Assembly: GCF_002514725.1 (NCBI RefSeq)
Contig: NZ_NTLB01000001.1
Span: 806,001 to 870,000, forward strand
Source of the DNA: Mangrovitalea sediminis
Lineage (GTDB): Bacteria; Pseudomonadota; Gammaproteobacteria; Pseudomonadales; Oleiphilaceae
DNA: 64,000 nucleotides
Direction: 5' to 3'
A program made the position numbers and the translations under genes. Positions within the stretch are counted from its first letter, which is position 1. The number at the start of each line of letters is the position of its first letter. The notes beneath the pieces were generated by a model. The model searched no databases, was not told where the DNA came from, and saw only the letters and a list, made by a program, of their open reading frames with translations. This document shows positions 28,072-36,666 of this stretch, piece by piece.

Positions 28072-30720
28072 ATGAGTTCCAATCACAACGCCCTGCCCGA
28101 AGAGGCCAAGACGGCCCCTGAAGGTCTCAACAGAACCGTCCTCTGGATGCGCCGCCTGGTTCCTATCGTCCTGCTGGCCGTTGTCGGCTGGCTGCTCGCT
28201 CGCGAGATCGGCGGGCTCGATATTCACCAATTGCGCAGTCAGCTGCGCGACCTGGATATTGCGCAATTGGTCGGACTCTGCGGGCTGGGGATAAGCGCCG
28301 TTTCCGCCATGTATCTGTACGACTGGACCGTCGCAAGATGGCTGAATATCCATATCCCCTGGCAACGCCTCCTGCGCTATTCCTGGATTGCGAATACGTT
28401 CAATAACCTGGCGGGGATGTCCGGCCTGACCGGTTCCGGCATCCGCTACCTGCTGCTGACCCGTGAAGGCATCGGCGGGGCCAAGGCCGCCAGCTACTCG
28501 GGCACGATGGTGCTGTCGGTTCCCCTGGGATTGTCCACCCTGATCGCCCTGACACTGCCGCTGGCCCCGTCGCTGATCCACCAGATGCCGGCCGCCAGCG
28601 GTATCGTCTACGCCGTTGTTGCGCTGTTTGCACTCTATCTGCCGGTGTTCTTCCTGCTGACCGGATCCGGCAGGTTGCACCAGCGCTTTCTGCGCGCCCT
28701 GCCACCGCTGAGCCTGCGCTATCGGCTGGGGCTGGTCGGTATTTCGGTACTGGACTGGCTGTTTGCAGCTATCACCCTGTGGCTCTGCCTGCGGGTCTCC
28801 GGCGTTCAGATACCTCTGCCCCTGTTTGTCGCGGGCTTCGTGCTCTCGGCCGCCCTCGGTATTGCCAGCCTCCTGCCGGGCGGCCTGGGCGTGTTCGACG
28901 GCGCCCTGCTGCTAACGCTCTCCAGCAGCGCCAACCATGCTGACACCCTGGCCGGCATTCTCCTGTTCCGGCTCTTCTACTACTTGATCCCCTGGCTGAT
29001 CGCCGTCTATCTGGGCGCGGAACTGCTGACCGTCCGCAGCCCGACACTCCGAAACCGGCTGGCGAGCCGTCTGCAACGCTATCCCCTGCTGGGCATCCTG
29101 CAGTTGCCCGTCAGCTGGCTGGCATCCTTCGGCGTCCGCGTGCTGGCCTGGATGACCTTTGCCGCCGGTCTGGTCCTGTTACTGTCCTCGGCCTCCCCCT
29201 CCATCGCCGAGCGAACGGCCCTGCTGCACGATTATCTGCCCGTACCAGCCATAGAAGGGTCTCATTTCGTCAGCGTCGCCATTGGTGTCCTGCTGGTCGG
29301 CTTGGCGCGCGGCATTGCCGGACAGGTGCGTTCCGCCTACCGGCTGACCCAGGTTCTGCTCCTCTCGGGCGCGGTCTTCAGCCTGATCAAGGGCATCGAC
29401 TATGAGGAAGCCCTGTTCCTGCTGATGGTCGCCGTGCTGCTGAGGGGCCGGCAACGCTTCTTTTACCGCGAAACTTACGCTCTGTTCAGCCGTCGCAACG
29501 TCAACTGGTTCATCGGTTTCATCCTGGCCCTGGCGCTTTTCATGGCGGTGGGCGACCTGCTGACCACCGACTCACACCTGATGCACCTCCTTGCCCACTG
29601 GGGCTACGGCGTCATGCACCCGACCCGCTTCCTGCAAAGCGTACTGGTGATGGCGATTACCGTGCTTGGCTTTCTCGGCTGGAGCTGGTTCCGCATGCCG
29701 GGCCCTCCGCTGCACAAACCCAAGGCCGAGGAGCTCGAACAGACCCGGCGTTTCTTCGAGCGCAACGGCAGCAATAACTTTTCCCACCTGGCCTTTATGG
29801 GCGATAAGCATCTTTTCTACGGTGCGGAGGAGAAAGTCCTGATCCAGTTCGGCGCTATCCGAAATGTCTTCGTGGCGCTGGGAGATCCGGTCGGACCGGA
29901 TGCGCTGATCGATCAGGCGATCCGGGAGTTTCGCGAATTTGCCGATCGCCATGACCGGGTGCCGGTGTTTTACGAAGTGGACGAGGACCGGTTGCACCAC
30001 TACCACGACTGCGGCTTCCGGCTGTTCAAGCTGGGAGAGGAGGCCCTGGTGCCACTGACCGATTTCACGCTCAGCGGCAAACGCAAAGGCGACCTGCGTG
30101 CCGCGGTGAACCGGGCGGAACGGGAGGGCCTGACTTTCGATATCCTGGAACACCCCTTGCCCGAATCCCTCTGGCAGCAGCTGCAGCAGATATCGGATGC
30201 CTGGCTGCAGGAACGGCAGGGGGCCGAAAAAGGCTTCTCCCTGGGCGCCTTCACGCGCGACTATCTGGAAGCGTCGCCCATCGCAGTGGTCCGTCGCCAG
30301 GACGACATCATCGCGTTCGCCAACCTGATGCCGGGCTATGGACAGAAATATGAATTCAGCGTCGACCTGATGCGCCACGTTCCGGACGCCCCCGGCGGTA
30401 CCATGGATTTTCTGTTCGTTCGTCTGATGGAGTATGGGCGGGACCAGGGCTATACCTATTTCAATCTGGGCATGGCACCCCTTGCCGGTGTCGGCGACAC
30501 CCCCTACGCCTTCCGTAGCGAGCGCCTGGCCAGCCTGGCTTACAAGTACGGCAACCGCCTCTACAACTACAAGGGCCTGCGACGCTACAAGGACAAGTTC
30601 AGCCCGGAGTGGCGCGGTGCCTATCTGGCCTACCCCCATGGCCGCAACGTCCAGACCCTGCTGCTGGATATCGCGGCACTGGTTGCCGGAGGCTATATGC
30701 GAGTCCTGCTGAAGAAGTGA
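28072..30720 (+). CDS. mprF: Phosphatidylglycerol lysyltransferase/flippase MprF
   Basis: 882 residues. Residues about 25-550 hold at least twelve hydrophobic helices, including the flippase-type core with the segments IANTFNNLAGMSGLTGSGIRYLLLTREG and LLPGGLGVFDGALLL. Residues about 570-875 are the GNAT-like synthase domain (DUF2156): FMGDKHLFYG, GDPVG, FYEVDEDRLHHYHDCGF, LRAAVNRAEREGL, and YTYFNLGMAPLAGVG. It moves lysine from Lys-tRNA to phosphatidylglycerol and flips the product, reducing envelope charge and giving resistance to cationic peptides. The aminoacyl specificity (Lys or Ala) is not proved by sequence. It is divergent from the acvB-like gene. Confidence 0.93.
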   Translation: MSSNHNALPEEAKTAPEGLNRTVLWMRRLVPIVLLAVVGWLLAREIGGLDIHQLRSQLRDLDIAQLVGLCGLGISAVSAMYLYDWTVARWLNIHIPWQRLLRYSWIANTFNNLAGMSGLTGSGIRYLLLTREGIGGAKAASYSGTMVLSVPLGLSTLIALTLPLAPSLIHQMPAASGIVYAVVALFALYLPVFFLLTGSGRLHQRFLRALPPLSLRYRLGLVGISVLDWLFAAITLWLCLRVSGVQIPLPLFVAGFVLSAALGIASLLPGGLGVFDGALLLTLSSSANHADTLAGILLFRLFYYLIPWLIAVYLGAELLTVRSPTLRNRLASRLQRYPLLGILQLPVSWLASFGVRVLAWMTFAAGLVLLLSSASPSIAERTALLHDYLPVPAIEGSHFVSVAIGVLLVGLARGIAGQVRSAYRLTQVLLLSGAVFSLIKGIDYEEALFLLMVAVLLRGRQRFFYRETYALFSRRNVNWFIGFILALALFMAVGDLLTTDSHLMHLLAHWGYGVMHPTRFLQSVLVMAITVLGFLGWSWFRMPGPPLHKPKAEELEQTRRFFERNGSNNFSHLAFMGDKHLFYGAEEKVLIQFGAIRNVFVALGDPVGPDALIDQAIREFREFADRHDRVPVFYEVDEDRLHHYHDCGFRLFKLGEEALVPLTDFTLSGKRKGDLRAAVNRAEREGLTFDILEHPLPESLWQQLQQISDAWLQERQGAEKGFSLGAFTRDYLEASPIAVVRRQDDIIAFANLMPGYGQKYEFSVDLMRHVPDAPGGTMDFLFVRLMEYGRDQGYTYFNLGMAPLAGVGDTPYAFRSERLASLAYKYGNRLYNYKGLRRYKDKFSPEWRGAYLAYPHGRNVQTLLLDIAALVAGGYMRVLLKK

Positions 30721-30755
30721 TCGTAGCCCGGGAACGGCTTGTCCTGCGAGAAACC

Positions 30756-31436
30756 TCAGTCAGACAGGCGTGTCTCCACCGTACGGCGCCGGATGGCCCT
30801 CGCCAATTCCATCAACTGGTGCTGAGCCTCTTCGTCGAAAAGCGCGCGGGTACGCTCGCGCAGGATTGCCAGGGTGACGCCCTGCTGCTCCGGCAGCGAC
30901 TCGCCGGACTGACCGTCCAGGTAGGAGCAGGCGCTGAGATGCAGGTAAATATAGCGATCGAGCAAGGCGGTAACGAGGGGTTCGATCGACTCATGGTAAA
31001 ACGGTATCAGACGGCCACTCACATCCCTGGCCTCCTTGGCCGCGACACGGGCATGCTGCCGATACTCATCGACGCGCTCCCGGTTGTCGACGGAGCGCAG
31101 GAACAGACCAAGCGCACGGTGTAATTCGCTGATCGCGTTCCAGATATCCCGATAGGCCTCCAGTTCCATCTCGTACTGGGGCCGGCTCACCCGGCTGCCA
31201 TTCCTGGAGGGCTGTCCAGACATTGCGGATTGGGACATTGAAAACATCTGACGCCCCTCATCGATCTCATAGCGCAAGGTGCGGAGCGTCTGGGAAAGCT
31301 CTTCATGCTCCTGCCGCTGGAGCCGTCTCAGCCACAGGAACAACAGGCCACCGACCACCCAGGTCAGCAACAGCGCCAGACCGGCAAAGCGGCCGAGCGT
31401 TCCATCCAGTAAGGTGACAACTCCCGACAACGTCAT
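30756..31436 (-). CDS. Membrane-anchored hypothetical protein with long helical region
   Basis: 226 residues. One transmembrane helix near residues 15-35 (FAGLALLLTWVVGGLLFLWL) is followed by a charged, probably coiled-coil region (RLQRQEHEELSQTLRTLRYEIDEG) and a soluble helical domain to the end. AGGAGGC before the ATG at 31436 fixes the start. I do not recognise the family. It lies downstream of the PaaI thioesterase gene on the same strand, 171 bp away, and converges on mprF. Confidence 0.7.
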   Translation of the reverse strand: MTLSGVVTLLDGTLGRFAGLALLLTWVVGGLLFLWLRRLQRQEHEELSQTLRTLRYEIDEGRQMFSMSQSAMSGQPSRNGSRVSRPQYEMELEAYRDIWNAISELHRALGLFLRSVDNRERVDEYRQHARVAAKEARDVSGRLIPFYHESIEPLVTALLDRYIYLHLSACSYLDGQSGESLPEQQGVTLAILRERTRALFDEEAQHQLMELARAIRRRTVETRLSD

Positions 31437-31607
31437 AGACTGCCTCCTTCCACCACCGCTGCCCCGTCGAGCCTGATTTGCCGACAGGCAGCCGCGCTTC
31501 ATCCCTGAGTATCAGACTTTGTGGCTCGACATTCAGCCCCCTGATACATGTGCGAACCGGCAAAAAAGTAGCCCTGCAACCTGTATACCCCAATTACCGG
31601 GAAATAA

Positions 31608-32027
31608 CTAAGCATCCTCCCTTTTTAACGCCATGATGGTGCCTTGGGCAACGGCACAGACATAAGGGGTTTCCCCGTCATTTTCCGCAATCACGTCGCA
31701 GCGGCAGGTAGCCAGCCGGCGGCCACCGGCACTGACCGAAGCCACCGCACGCAACCTCTGTGCTTTCGCCGGTTTCACATAGTTGATCTTGAACTCCACG
31801 GTCAGCGCATCGCCAAACGTCGAGCCCCCGGCAAAGGTCAGCGCGTTGTCGGCCAGATAGCTGACCACGCCGCCGTGCACATAACCGTGCTGTTGCAGAA
31901 AAGACTCCTTCACCGCCAGCGTGACGACGGCGCTCCCCGCCTCCAGTTTTTCCAGTTCGGCACCCAGGAAACGACTAAAGGGCTGTTGCTGCAAAATACT
32001 CTGGCCAAATTCAGTGAGGTTCGACAT
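31608..32027 (-). CDS. PaaI-family hotdog thioesterase
   Basis: 139 residues with a single hotdog domain. QHGYVHGGVVSYLADNALTFAGGS is the PaaI/HGG motif around the catalytic Asp, and VEFKINYVKPAKAQRLRAVASV the usual central strands. Such enzymes hydrolyse acyl-CoA thioesters; the acyl chain is unknown. The ATG at 32027 is preferred over a TTG two codons upstream. It is divergent from a TetR gene whose double operator lies between them, so the regulator probably controls this thioesterase. Confidence 0.88.
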   Translation of the reverse strand: MSNLTEFGQSILQQQPFSRFLGAELEKLEAGSAVVTLAVKESFLQQHGYVHGGVVSYLADNALTFAGGSTFGDALTVEFKINYVKPAKAQRLRAVASVSAGGRRLATCRCDVIAENDGETPYVCAVAQGTIMALKREDA

Positions 32028-32106
32028 CGACAATGTCTCCGAGATAGACCCGACGCAAAAAGTAGGGGCCGGTCTGGCCAGGGCCGACCCATCACCCTAT
32101 ACTGAC

Positions 32107-32134
32107 TAGAACAAAATTCTAGAATGATATTCTA
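32107..32134. promoter_or_regulatory. Double palindromic operator upstream of tetR-type gene
   Basis: Two copies of TAGAA-N5-TTCTA (32107-32121 and 32120-32134) overlap by two bases. They end three bases before the TetR ATG, between the divergent TetR and PaaI genes. This is the layout expected of an autoregulated TetR repressor site. Confidence 0.7.
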
Positions 32135-32137
32135 CTT

Positions 32138-32734
32138 ATGAGCGAAACAGGTCAAGCACGCGGCAAAAGCCGGCGCGAAAGCATCCTCCAGGCCGCGCTG
32201 GACTGCTTCACCGAGCACGGCATCGAAGGCACGACCATTGAGATGATCCGCGACAAGTCCGGTGCCAGCACGGGAAGCCTCTATCATCATTTCGCGAACA
32301 AGGAAGACATTGCCTCCACGCTCTTTCTGGACGGCTTGCACAACTATTCGGAACCTTTGCTGAAGGGGCTTGCCGCCTGTAGCGATGCGCGCGATGGCAT
32401 CGAGATAATGGTTACCAGCTATATCGACTGGGTGACAGAAAACCCGGACTGGGCACGCTTTATCTTCTCGGCGCGGGGCCGCGTGATCCGGGGCGCCGCC
32501 GCAGAAGCCCTGAAAGACAACAATCGCAAGCAATTCATGGCCCTGCGCGACTGGCTGCAGCCGCACATCGAGCAAGGCGTACTACAGCCGCTGCCGCTGG
32601 ACCTGTATCACGCCCTGGTCAACGGGCCGATCCAGGATTATTGCCGCGCCTGGCTGGCCGGACGGGTCAGGCATTCGCCCCGCCAGCACGCCAGGACCTT
32701 TGCCAATGCCGCCTGGAGATCGGTGGCGGTCTGA
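32138..32734 (+). CDS. TetR-family transcriptional regulator
   Basis: 198 residues. The N-terminal DNA-binding domain is clear: RRESILQAALDCFTEHGIEGTTIEMIRDKSGASTGSLYHHFANKEDIASTLF, with the helix-turn-helix at about residues 33-55. The C-terminal ligand domain (LHNYSEPLLKGL...DWVTENPDWARFIFSARGRV) resembles regulators of fatty-acid or hydrocarbon-related genes, but the ligand is unknown. It starts right after two overlapping palindromes that are probably its own operators, leaving almost no leader, so repression may also block translation initiation. Confidence 0.92.
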   Translation: MSETGQARGKSRRESILQAALDCFTEHGIEGTTIEMIRDKSGASTGSLYHHFANKEDIASTLFLDGLHNYSEPLLKGLAACSDARDGIEIMVTSYIDWVTENPDWARFIFSARGRVIRGAAAEALKDNNRKQFMALRDWLQPHIEQGVLQPLPLDLYHALVNGPIQDYCRAWLAGRVRHSPRQHARTFANAAWRSVAV

Positions 32735-32742
32735 AGGGAAAG

Positions 32743-32994
32743 CTAGTCCCGCGGACGACGATCCCCCTCCAGGAACTTGGCGACGAAAACCGCCTTGCCA
32801 TGCTGTTCGAAAGACCACTTCATCAGCTGTGACAGGGCACTCATCACATCATCGAAGTCGCCGAACAACTGGGTGCTCATGCGGTTGCTGTAGACATCCA
32901 AACCCGACGTCTTGAGAGCCTCGATAAAGGCCCGGATCAGCGGTTTGTAATCCGCATCCAACGGGTAATAACTAAGTTCGACTGACAGTTCCAT
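32743..32994 (-). CDS. MTH1187/YkoF-like thiamine-binding-fold protein
   Basis: 83 residues. MELSVELSYYPLDADYKPLIRAFIEAL and LDVYSNRMSTQLFGDFDDVMSALSQLMKWSF fit the YkoF/MTH1187 family (ferredoxin-like fold; some members bind thiamine or its pyrimidine part). GGGAGG six bases before the ATG at 32994 fixes the start, which lies 23 bp inside the sortase gene. Translational coupling to the sortase is likely, though no functional link is known. No TPP riboswitch is seen nearby. Confidence 0.75.
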   Translation of the reverse strand: MELSVELSYYPLDADYKPLIRAFIEALKTSGLDVYSNRMSTQLFGDFDDVMSALSQLMKWSFEQHGKAVFVAKFLEGDRRPRD

Positions 32995-33637
32995 GGGCGC
33001 CTCCCTGGTCTGGCGGAGAATGATGCCTGACAGACTGCGCCTCCCGTACGGCGCCGTCAATCGCACCTGATGTTCCGTTACGCACAGCCGTCACCACATA
33101 ACGCAGGGGCCCGCCGGGCATAACGGCGTCGAAGGGATAACAGGTCACCAGCATGAGCCGATCCACTCCCCGCGAGGCCGCCGTCAGGTCCAGTTTGGTC
33201 TTGCGGCTGTCGACCACCTGCATCGAAACCACCCGATAGTGAACCGCGCCTTTGAGCGGCGCCTGCAGGTCGATGGGGTCGCCCTTGCGGATGTTCGCCA
33301 AACTGCGGAAGAAGGTATCCCGGTGACCCGCAATCACGATGGTGCCTTCCGTGCCCGGCGCGGCGGAGGCCTCCAGATGACCCGGCCCGAACGCCAGGCT
33401 TTGACCGGATGCACCTTCCAGCACCACCAGCGACAATTTCTGCCGGGGTAATGTCAGGCGGGCGACCGGCCAGGTGTCGGCCCAGGGCCAGGGTTTTTCC
33501 GGCCCCAAACCAGCATCGGTTTCCGCCCAGGCCTGATCCAGCAGTCGTTGGGCCAGCCAGGCCTTGGCCGGAATCCAGAGGCCGGCGAGCAGACAGAGGC
33601 TCGCGGCGAGCGTCAATCCTCGAATCAGCAGGCTCAT
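32972..33637 (-). CDS. Class GN (marine proteobacterial) sortase
   Basis: 221 residues. An N-terminal membrane anchor (LTLAASLCLLAGLWIPAKA) precedes the sortase domain with the catalytic His in VIAGHRDTFFRSL, the Cys in LMLVTCYPFDAV and the Arg in LRYVVTAV. These features match the class GN sortases found in marine Gram-negatives, which have one dedicated substrate. The ATG at 33637 overlaps the stop of the target-protein gene (ATGA), so the pair is translationally coupled. In Gram-negatives the final acceptor of the sorted protein is not established. Confidence 0.92.
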   Translation of the reverse strand: MSLLIRGLTLAASLCLLAGLWIPAKAWLAQRLLDQAWAETDAGLGPEKPWPWADTWPVARLTLPRQKLSLVVLEGASGQSLAFGPGHLEASAAPGTEGTIVIAGHRDTFFRSLANIRKGDPIDLQAPLKGAVHYRVVSMQVVDSRKTKLDLTAASRGVDRLMLVTCYPFDAVMPGGPLRYVVTAVRNGTSGAIDGAVREAQSVRHHSPPDQGGAHGTVSRT

Positions 33638-35760
33638 GAGCATCTCCTGCTTTGCAGCATCACCAGCGCCATGACCGACATCAGCCCCGCCAGCCCCAAT
33701 GCGATCAGCAAGGGCGCATCGGTTCCGGTTTGCGGAAATCGGGCCATGTGTGGATCAGAGCCGGCCGGCAGCACCGTGGCCACACTATCCCCGGCCAATG
33801 TTTCATCTGCCGGGCGGACCGGCTCCTGATCGACGGCCACGAAGCTGGTCCAGGGGCTAACCAGTTGGTGCCTGAGCGCGACCTGGGTGACCTCTTCCCG
33901 TATCGGCCCCGCATCCGCGCCCATGGCCATTTCATCGAGCAAGCCATCGATCTTCTGCCGGGCCCAATAGCGGTGAATACCGGTTGCCGGTGCAGCCCTG
34001 GACAGGTCCAGGGTCTGCGCCCAGGTCGCACCGCCCCCACTCTCCTCCTGACGACCACTTAGCGTGAGAATGCCTGTAGCCGGCTCCCCCTTGACCACAA
34101 TGACCAAGGGCTCACCGAGATAGAGGTCACCAGGCCGTGCCGGATAGCTCTCGGCCTCCGCCGCCGGCCAGTCCAGGGTCAGGTGGCTCAACACCGGTGC
34201 GCGAAGTTTACGGAACAGCCGATCCATCTTCTGAGCAACCCGTTGTTCGCTGGAAATGGCCGTGTAGGTGCCACGTCCGAAGCGGGCCGCCTTGCGCATG
34301 AAATAGCGGTTGGGTGCAGAACCGATGCCCACGGTGAAAAGACGCGCATCCCCCAGGTGCTGATGGATCAGGCCAAACAGCGCCTGCTCATTGCCGACGG
34401 CACCATCAGTCAGAAATACCACCTGTCGCAGCCAGCCCTCGGTGGCGGGCGGTTCCAGGGCACGAATCAGCGCCGAAGCCATCTCGGTACCGCCTTCTGC
34501 CCGCAGCCCGTCGACAAAACGGTGGCCTGCCGCCAGCGTTTCCGGTGTGACCGGTTGGCTGCGGTCATACAAGGACGATGTCGTGCTGTTGAAAGCGATG
34601 ATATTGAAGCGATCCTGAGGTCGCAGACTGTCCAGCGCCCGGGATACTGCAGCTTTCGCCTGACGCAGGGACTCGCCCCCCATTGACCCGGAGGTGTCGA
34701 TCACCAGCTCCGTTTCACGCGGCAGGCTGTGCACGGCAGACTGGGTACCGGGCAGCAGCATCAGCAGCAGGTAATCGTCACCCGCCCAGTTTTCGTGAAA
34801 TACCGCCGCCGCGGGCGAAACTCCCAAAGCCGGGCGCCAGTGCAGGACGAAATCACGATCCATACTGACCGGGTCGTCCTGCGGCGTCACCGTGACCTGA
34901 TTGCCGTGGTATTGCGTTTCCAGTTGATGGCTGGGGCTGGTCACGGAGGCGATAGGGAAACCGCTATCCAACTCGACGCGCAGTGTCGCCCGGTGGTCCT
35001 GATCCGGCAGTTGATTGCCCGGTATCGTATAGGGACTGATCCTGTCGGCATCCGGCACCTGGCCGGTCGGCCTCGCCCAACCGTCCTGCCACTGCACATT
35101 CGCGGTATCCTCAGGCAAGGTGGTACCCGGCATATACCGCGGCGTGAGGGTGAGCGGCATCGACAGGCTGAAGGTTCCGTCCCGATATTCCACACGCTGC
35201 TGATAACGCAGCTCGACCGTTACCCGCTGTCCCGGCGCGATGTTGGCGACCGATGTGGTAAACAGGTTCGGGCGCTGCTGCTCGACCAGCACCGCCGAGT
35301 GTCCGCCACTCCGGGCCTCGGAATACTGCCGGCGCGCCTTCTCCCGTGTCGCCACCTTGCCTTCGATAATTCGGTCGCCGACGTGCAATATCAGGTGATA
35401 GACCGCCGCATCCGGCGGTAGGGGAAAGACGTAGACGGCTTCCCGCCAATCCCGCGTGGTGTTTTTGAACTGCTGTTTCAGCGTGGTGTCCGCCAGCAAA
35501 CCACTGACCTGAACGTCATAGTGGGTATTCAGCAGGTCGGCCGGCTGATACTGGTGGCTACCTTTACCGTGCAACATCAGTTGCCCGGTCCCGGCATCGT
35601 CTAAGGTGTCGGCTAACGCGGACTGCACAACGCAGAACAGGAGAAACGCCAGCACCAGGCTGACGTCTTCCAGCCGACGCAGCCACCAGTCGGCGTTGTT
35701 TGACAAACGATGCCTTGAATCCCCTCGCAGCCGCTGCCCTTGTCCCAGGCGAATGATCAT
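33634..35760 (-). CDS. Sortase target protein with VIT and von Willebrand A domains
   Basis: About 708 residues. An N-terminal hydrophobic segment (VSLVLAFLLFCVVQSALA) acts as signal sequence. A VIT domain runs from about 75 to 185 (YDVQVSGLLADTTLKQQFKNTT, YVFPLPPDAAVYHLILHVGDR). A vWA domain starts near 350 with an intact MIDAS motif DTSGSMGG (355-362) and later FLTDGAVGNE. The tail has a sorting signal: FPQTGTDA at 675-682, a hydrophobic helix, then SRRCS. It is a phenylalanine variant of LPxTG. The ATG at 35760 is chosen over one six codons upstream. The sortase gene overlaps its stop. Confidence 0.92.
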   Translation of the reverse strand: MIIRLGQGQRLRGDSRHRLSNNADWWLRRLEDVSLVLAFLLFCVVQSALADTLDDAGTGQLMLHGKGSHQYQPADLLNTHYDVQVSGLLADTTLKQQFKNTTRDWREAVYVFPLPPDAAVYHLILHVGDRIIEGKVATREKARRQYSEARSGGHSAVLVEQQRPNLFTTSVANIAPGQRVTVELRYQQRVEYRDGTFSLSMPLTLTPRYMPGTTLPEDTANVQWQDGWARPTGQVPDADRISPYTIPGNQLPDQDHRATLRVELDSGFPIASVTSPSHQLETQYHGNQVTVTPQDDPVSMDRDFVLHWRPALGVSPAAAVFHENWAGDDYLLLMLLPGTQSAVHSLPRETELVIDTSGSMGGESLRQAKAAVSRALDSLRPQDRFNIIAFNSTTSSLYDRSQPVTPETLAAGHRFVDGLRAEGGTEMASALIRALEPPATEGWLRQVVFLTDGAVGNEQALFGLIHQHLGDARLFTVGIGSAPNRYFMRKAARFGRGTYTAISSEQRVAQKMDRLFRKLRAPVLSHLTLDWPAAEAESYPARPGDLYLGEPLVIVVKGEPATGILTLSGRQEESGGGATWAQTLDLSRAAPATGIHRYWARQKIDGLLDEMAMGADAGPIREEVTQVALRHQLVSPWTSFVAVDQEPVRPADETLAGDSVATVLPAGSDPHMARFPQTGTDAPLLIALGLAGLMSVMALVMLQSRRCS

Positions 35761-35955
35761 GGTGTTCCGCTCCCTCATCTCGATGGGGATAGTTCACCAG
35801 GACGAGGCGGCAAAGCCGTGCCGAAATCGGACAACGCCAGGGTTCAATTATGATCAATTGTGGCAGGAACATCGGCGAAGCTTGCGATGCAACACCGGCA
35901 TGTTTTAATAGACACCGCAACCGTCGATCATCCGCCAACCTTGCCAGAAGCCCCC

Positions 35956-36657
35956 ATGAAGAGACGTATAGCCCTGGTTGAAGACGAACCCGCGATCCGC
36001 GCCAATTATCGCGATGCCCTGGAGCGCCGGGGCTACAGTGTCGCCCTCTATGCCGACAGGCCCAGCGCCTGGGCGAGCTTCCAGCAGCAGTTGCCGGAGC
36101 TGGCCATCATCGATGTCGGCCTGGGAGACGAAGTGGACGCCGGATTTGAACTCTGTCGTGACCTGCGCGCCCGCTCCGCCACGCTGCCGATCATCTTTCT
36201 GACCGCACGCGACAGCGATACGGATAGCGTACTGGGATTGCGCCTGGGGGCTGACGACTACGTCACCAAGGATATGAGCCTGGATCACCTGTTTGCCCGA
36301 ATCGCGGCCCTGTTTCGACGGGTCGATGCCTGGCAGGAGGCCCGCCAGGACCAGGAGGAACATCTGGAGCGCGGCCATCTGCGCCTGAACGTCGACCGCA
36401 TGACGGTATCCTGGCGCAACCAGCCGATCGACCTGACGGTCACCGAGTTCTGGATGCTGCACGCCCTGGCCCGGCATCCCGGGCACGTCCGCAGTCGCAG
36501 CCAACTGATGGAGGCTGCCAATACGGTGCTGGACGACAATACCGTCACCTCTCATATCAAACGGATCCGCCGTAAATTCCAGCAGATCGACGCCGACTTC
36601 GACGCGATCCAGACGCTATACGGCATGGGTTACCGGTGGCACACGCATGACGGCTAG
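35956..36657 (+). CDS. pdsR: Response regulator of the proteobacterial dedicated sortase system
   Basis: 233 residues, OmpR-type. Receiver residues 1-125 with ED at 9-11, phospho-acceptor Asp53 (IIDVGLGDE) and Lys in DDYVTKDMS, where the usual Pro after Lys is replaced by Asp. The winged-helix DNA-binding domain covers about 145-230 (TVTEFWMLHALARHPGHVRSRSQLMEAAN, TVTSHIKRIRRKF, GMGYRW). It is divergent from the sortase target gene and followed nine bases later by its kinase, the arrangement named PdsR/PdsS in sortase-dedicated loci. The PdsO OmpA-like partner is not seen beside it. Confidence 0.9.
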   Translation: MKRRIALVEDEPAIRANYRDALERRGYSVALYADRPSAWASFQQQLPELAIIDVGLGDEVDAGFELCRDLRARSATLPIIFLTARDSDTDSVLGLRLGADDYVTKDMSLDHLFARIAALFRRVDAWQEARQDQEEHLERGHLRLNVDRMTVSWRNQPIDLTVTEFWMLHALARHPGHVRSRSQLMEAANTVLDDNTVTSHIKRIRRKFQQIDADFDAIQTLYGMGYRWHTHDG

Positions 36658-36666
36658 GGCCCTTTC

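Noticed and set aside
29572-30639. A 355-codon open frame on the minus strand
   Set aside because: It lies antisense to the synthase domain of mprF and shows no recognisable protein features.
32743-32994. TPP riboswitch linked to the thiamine-fold gene
   Set aside because: The gene begins inside the sortase gene and has no leader; no thi-box sequence was seen.
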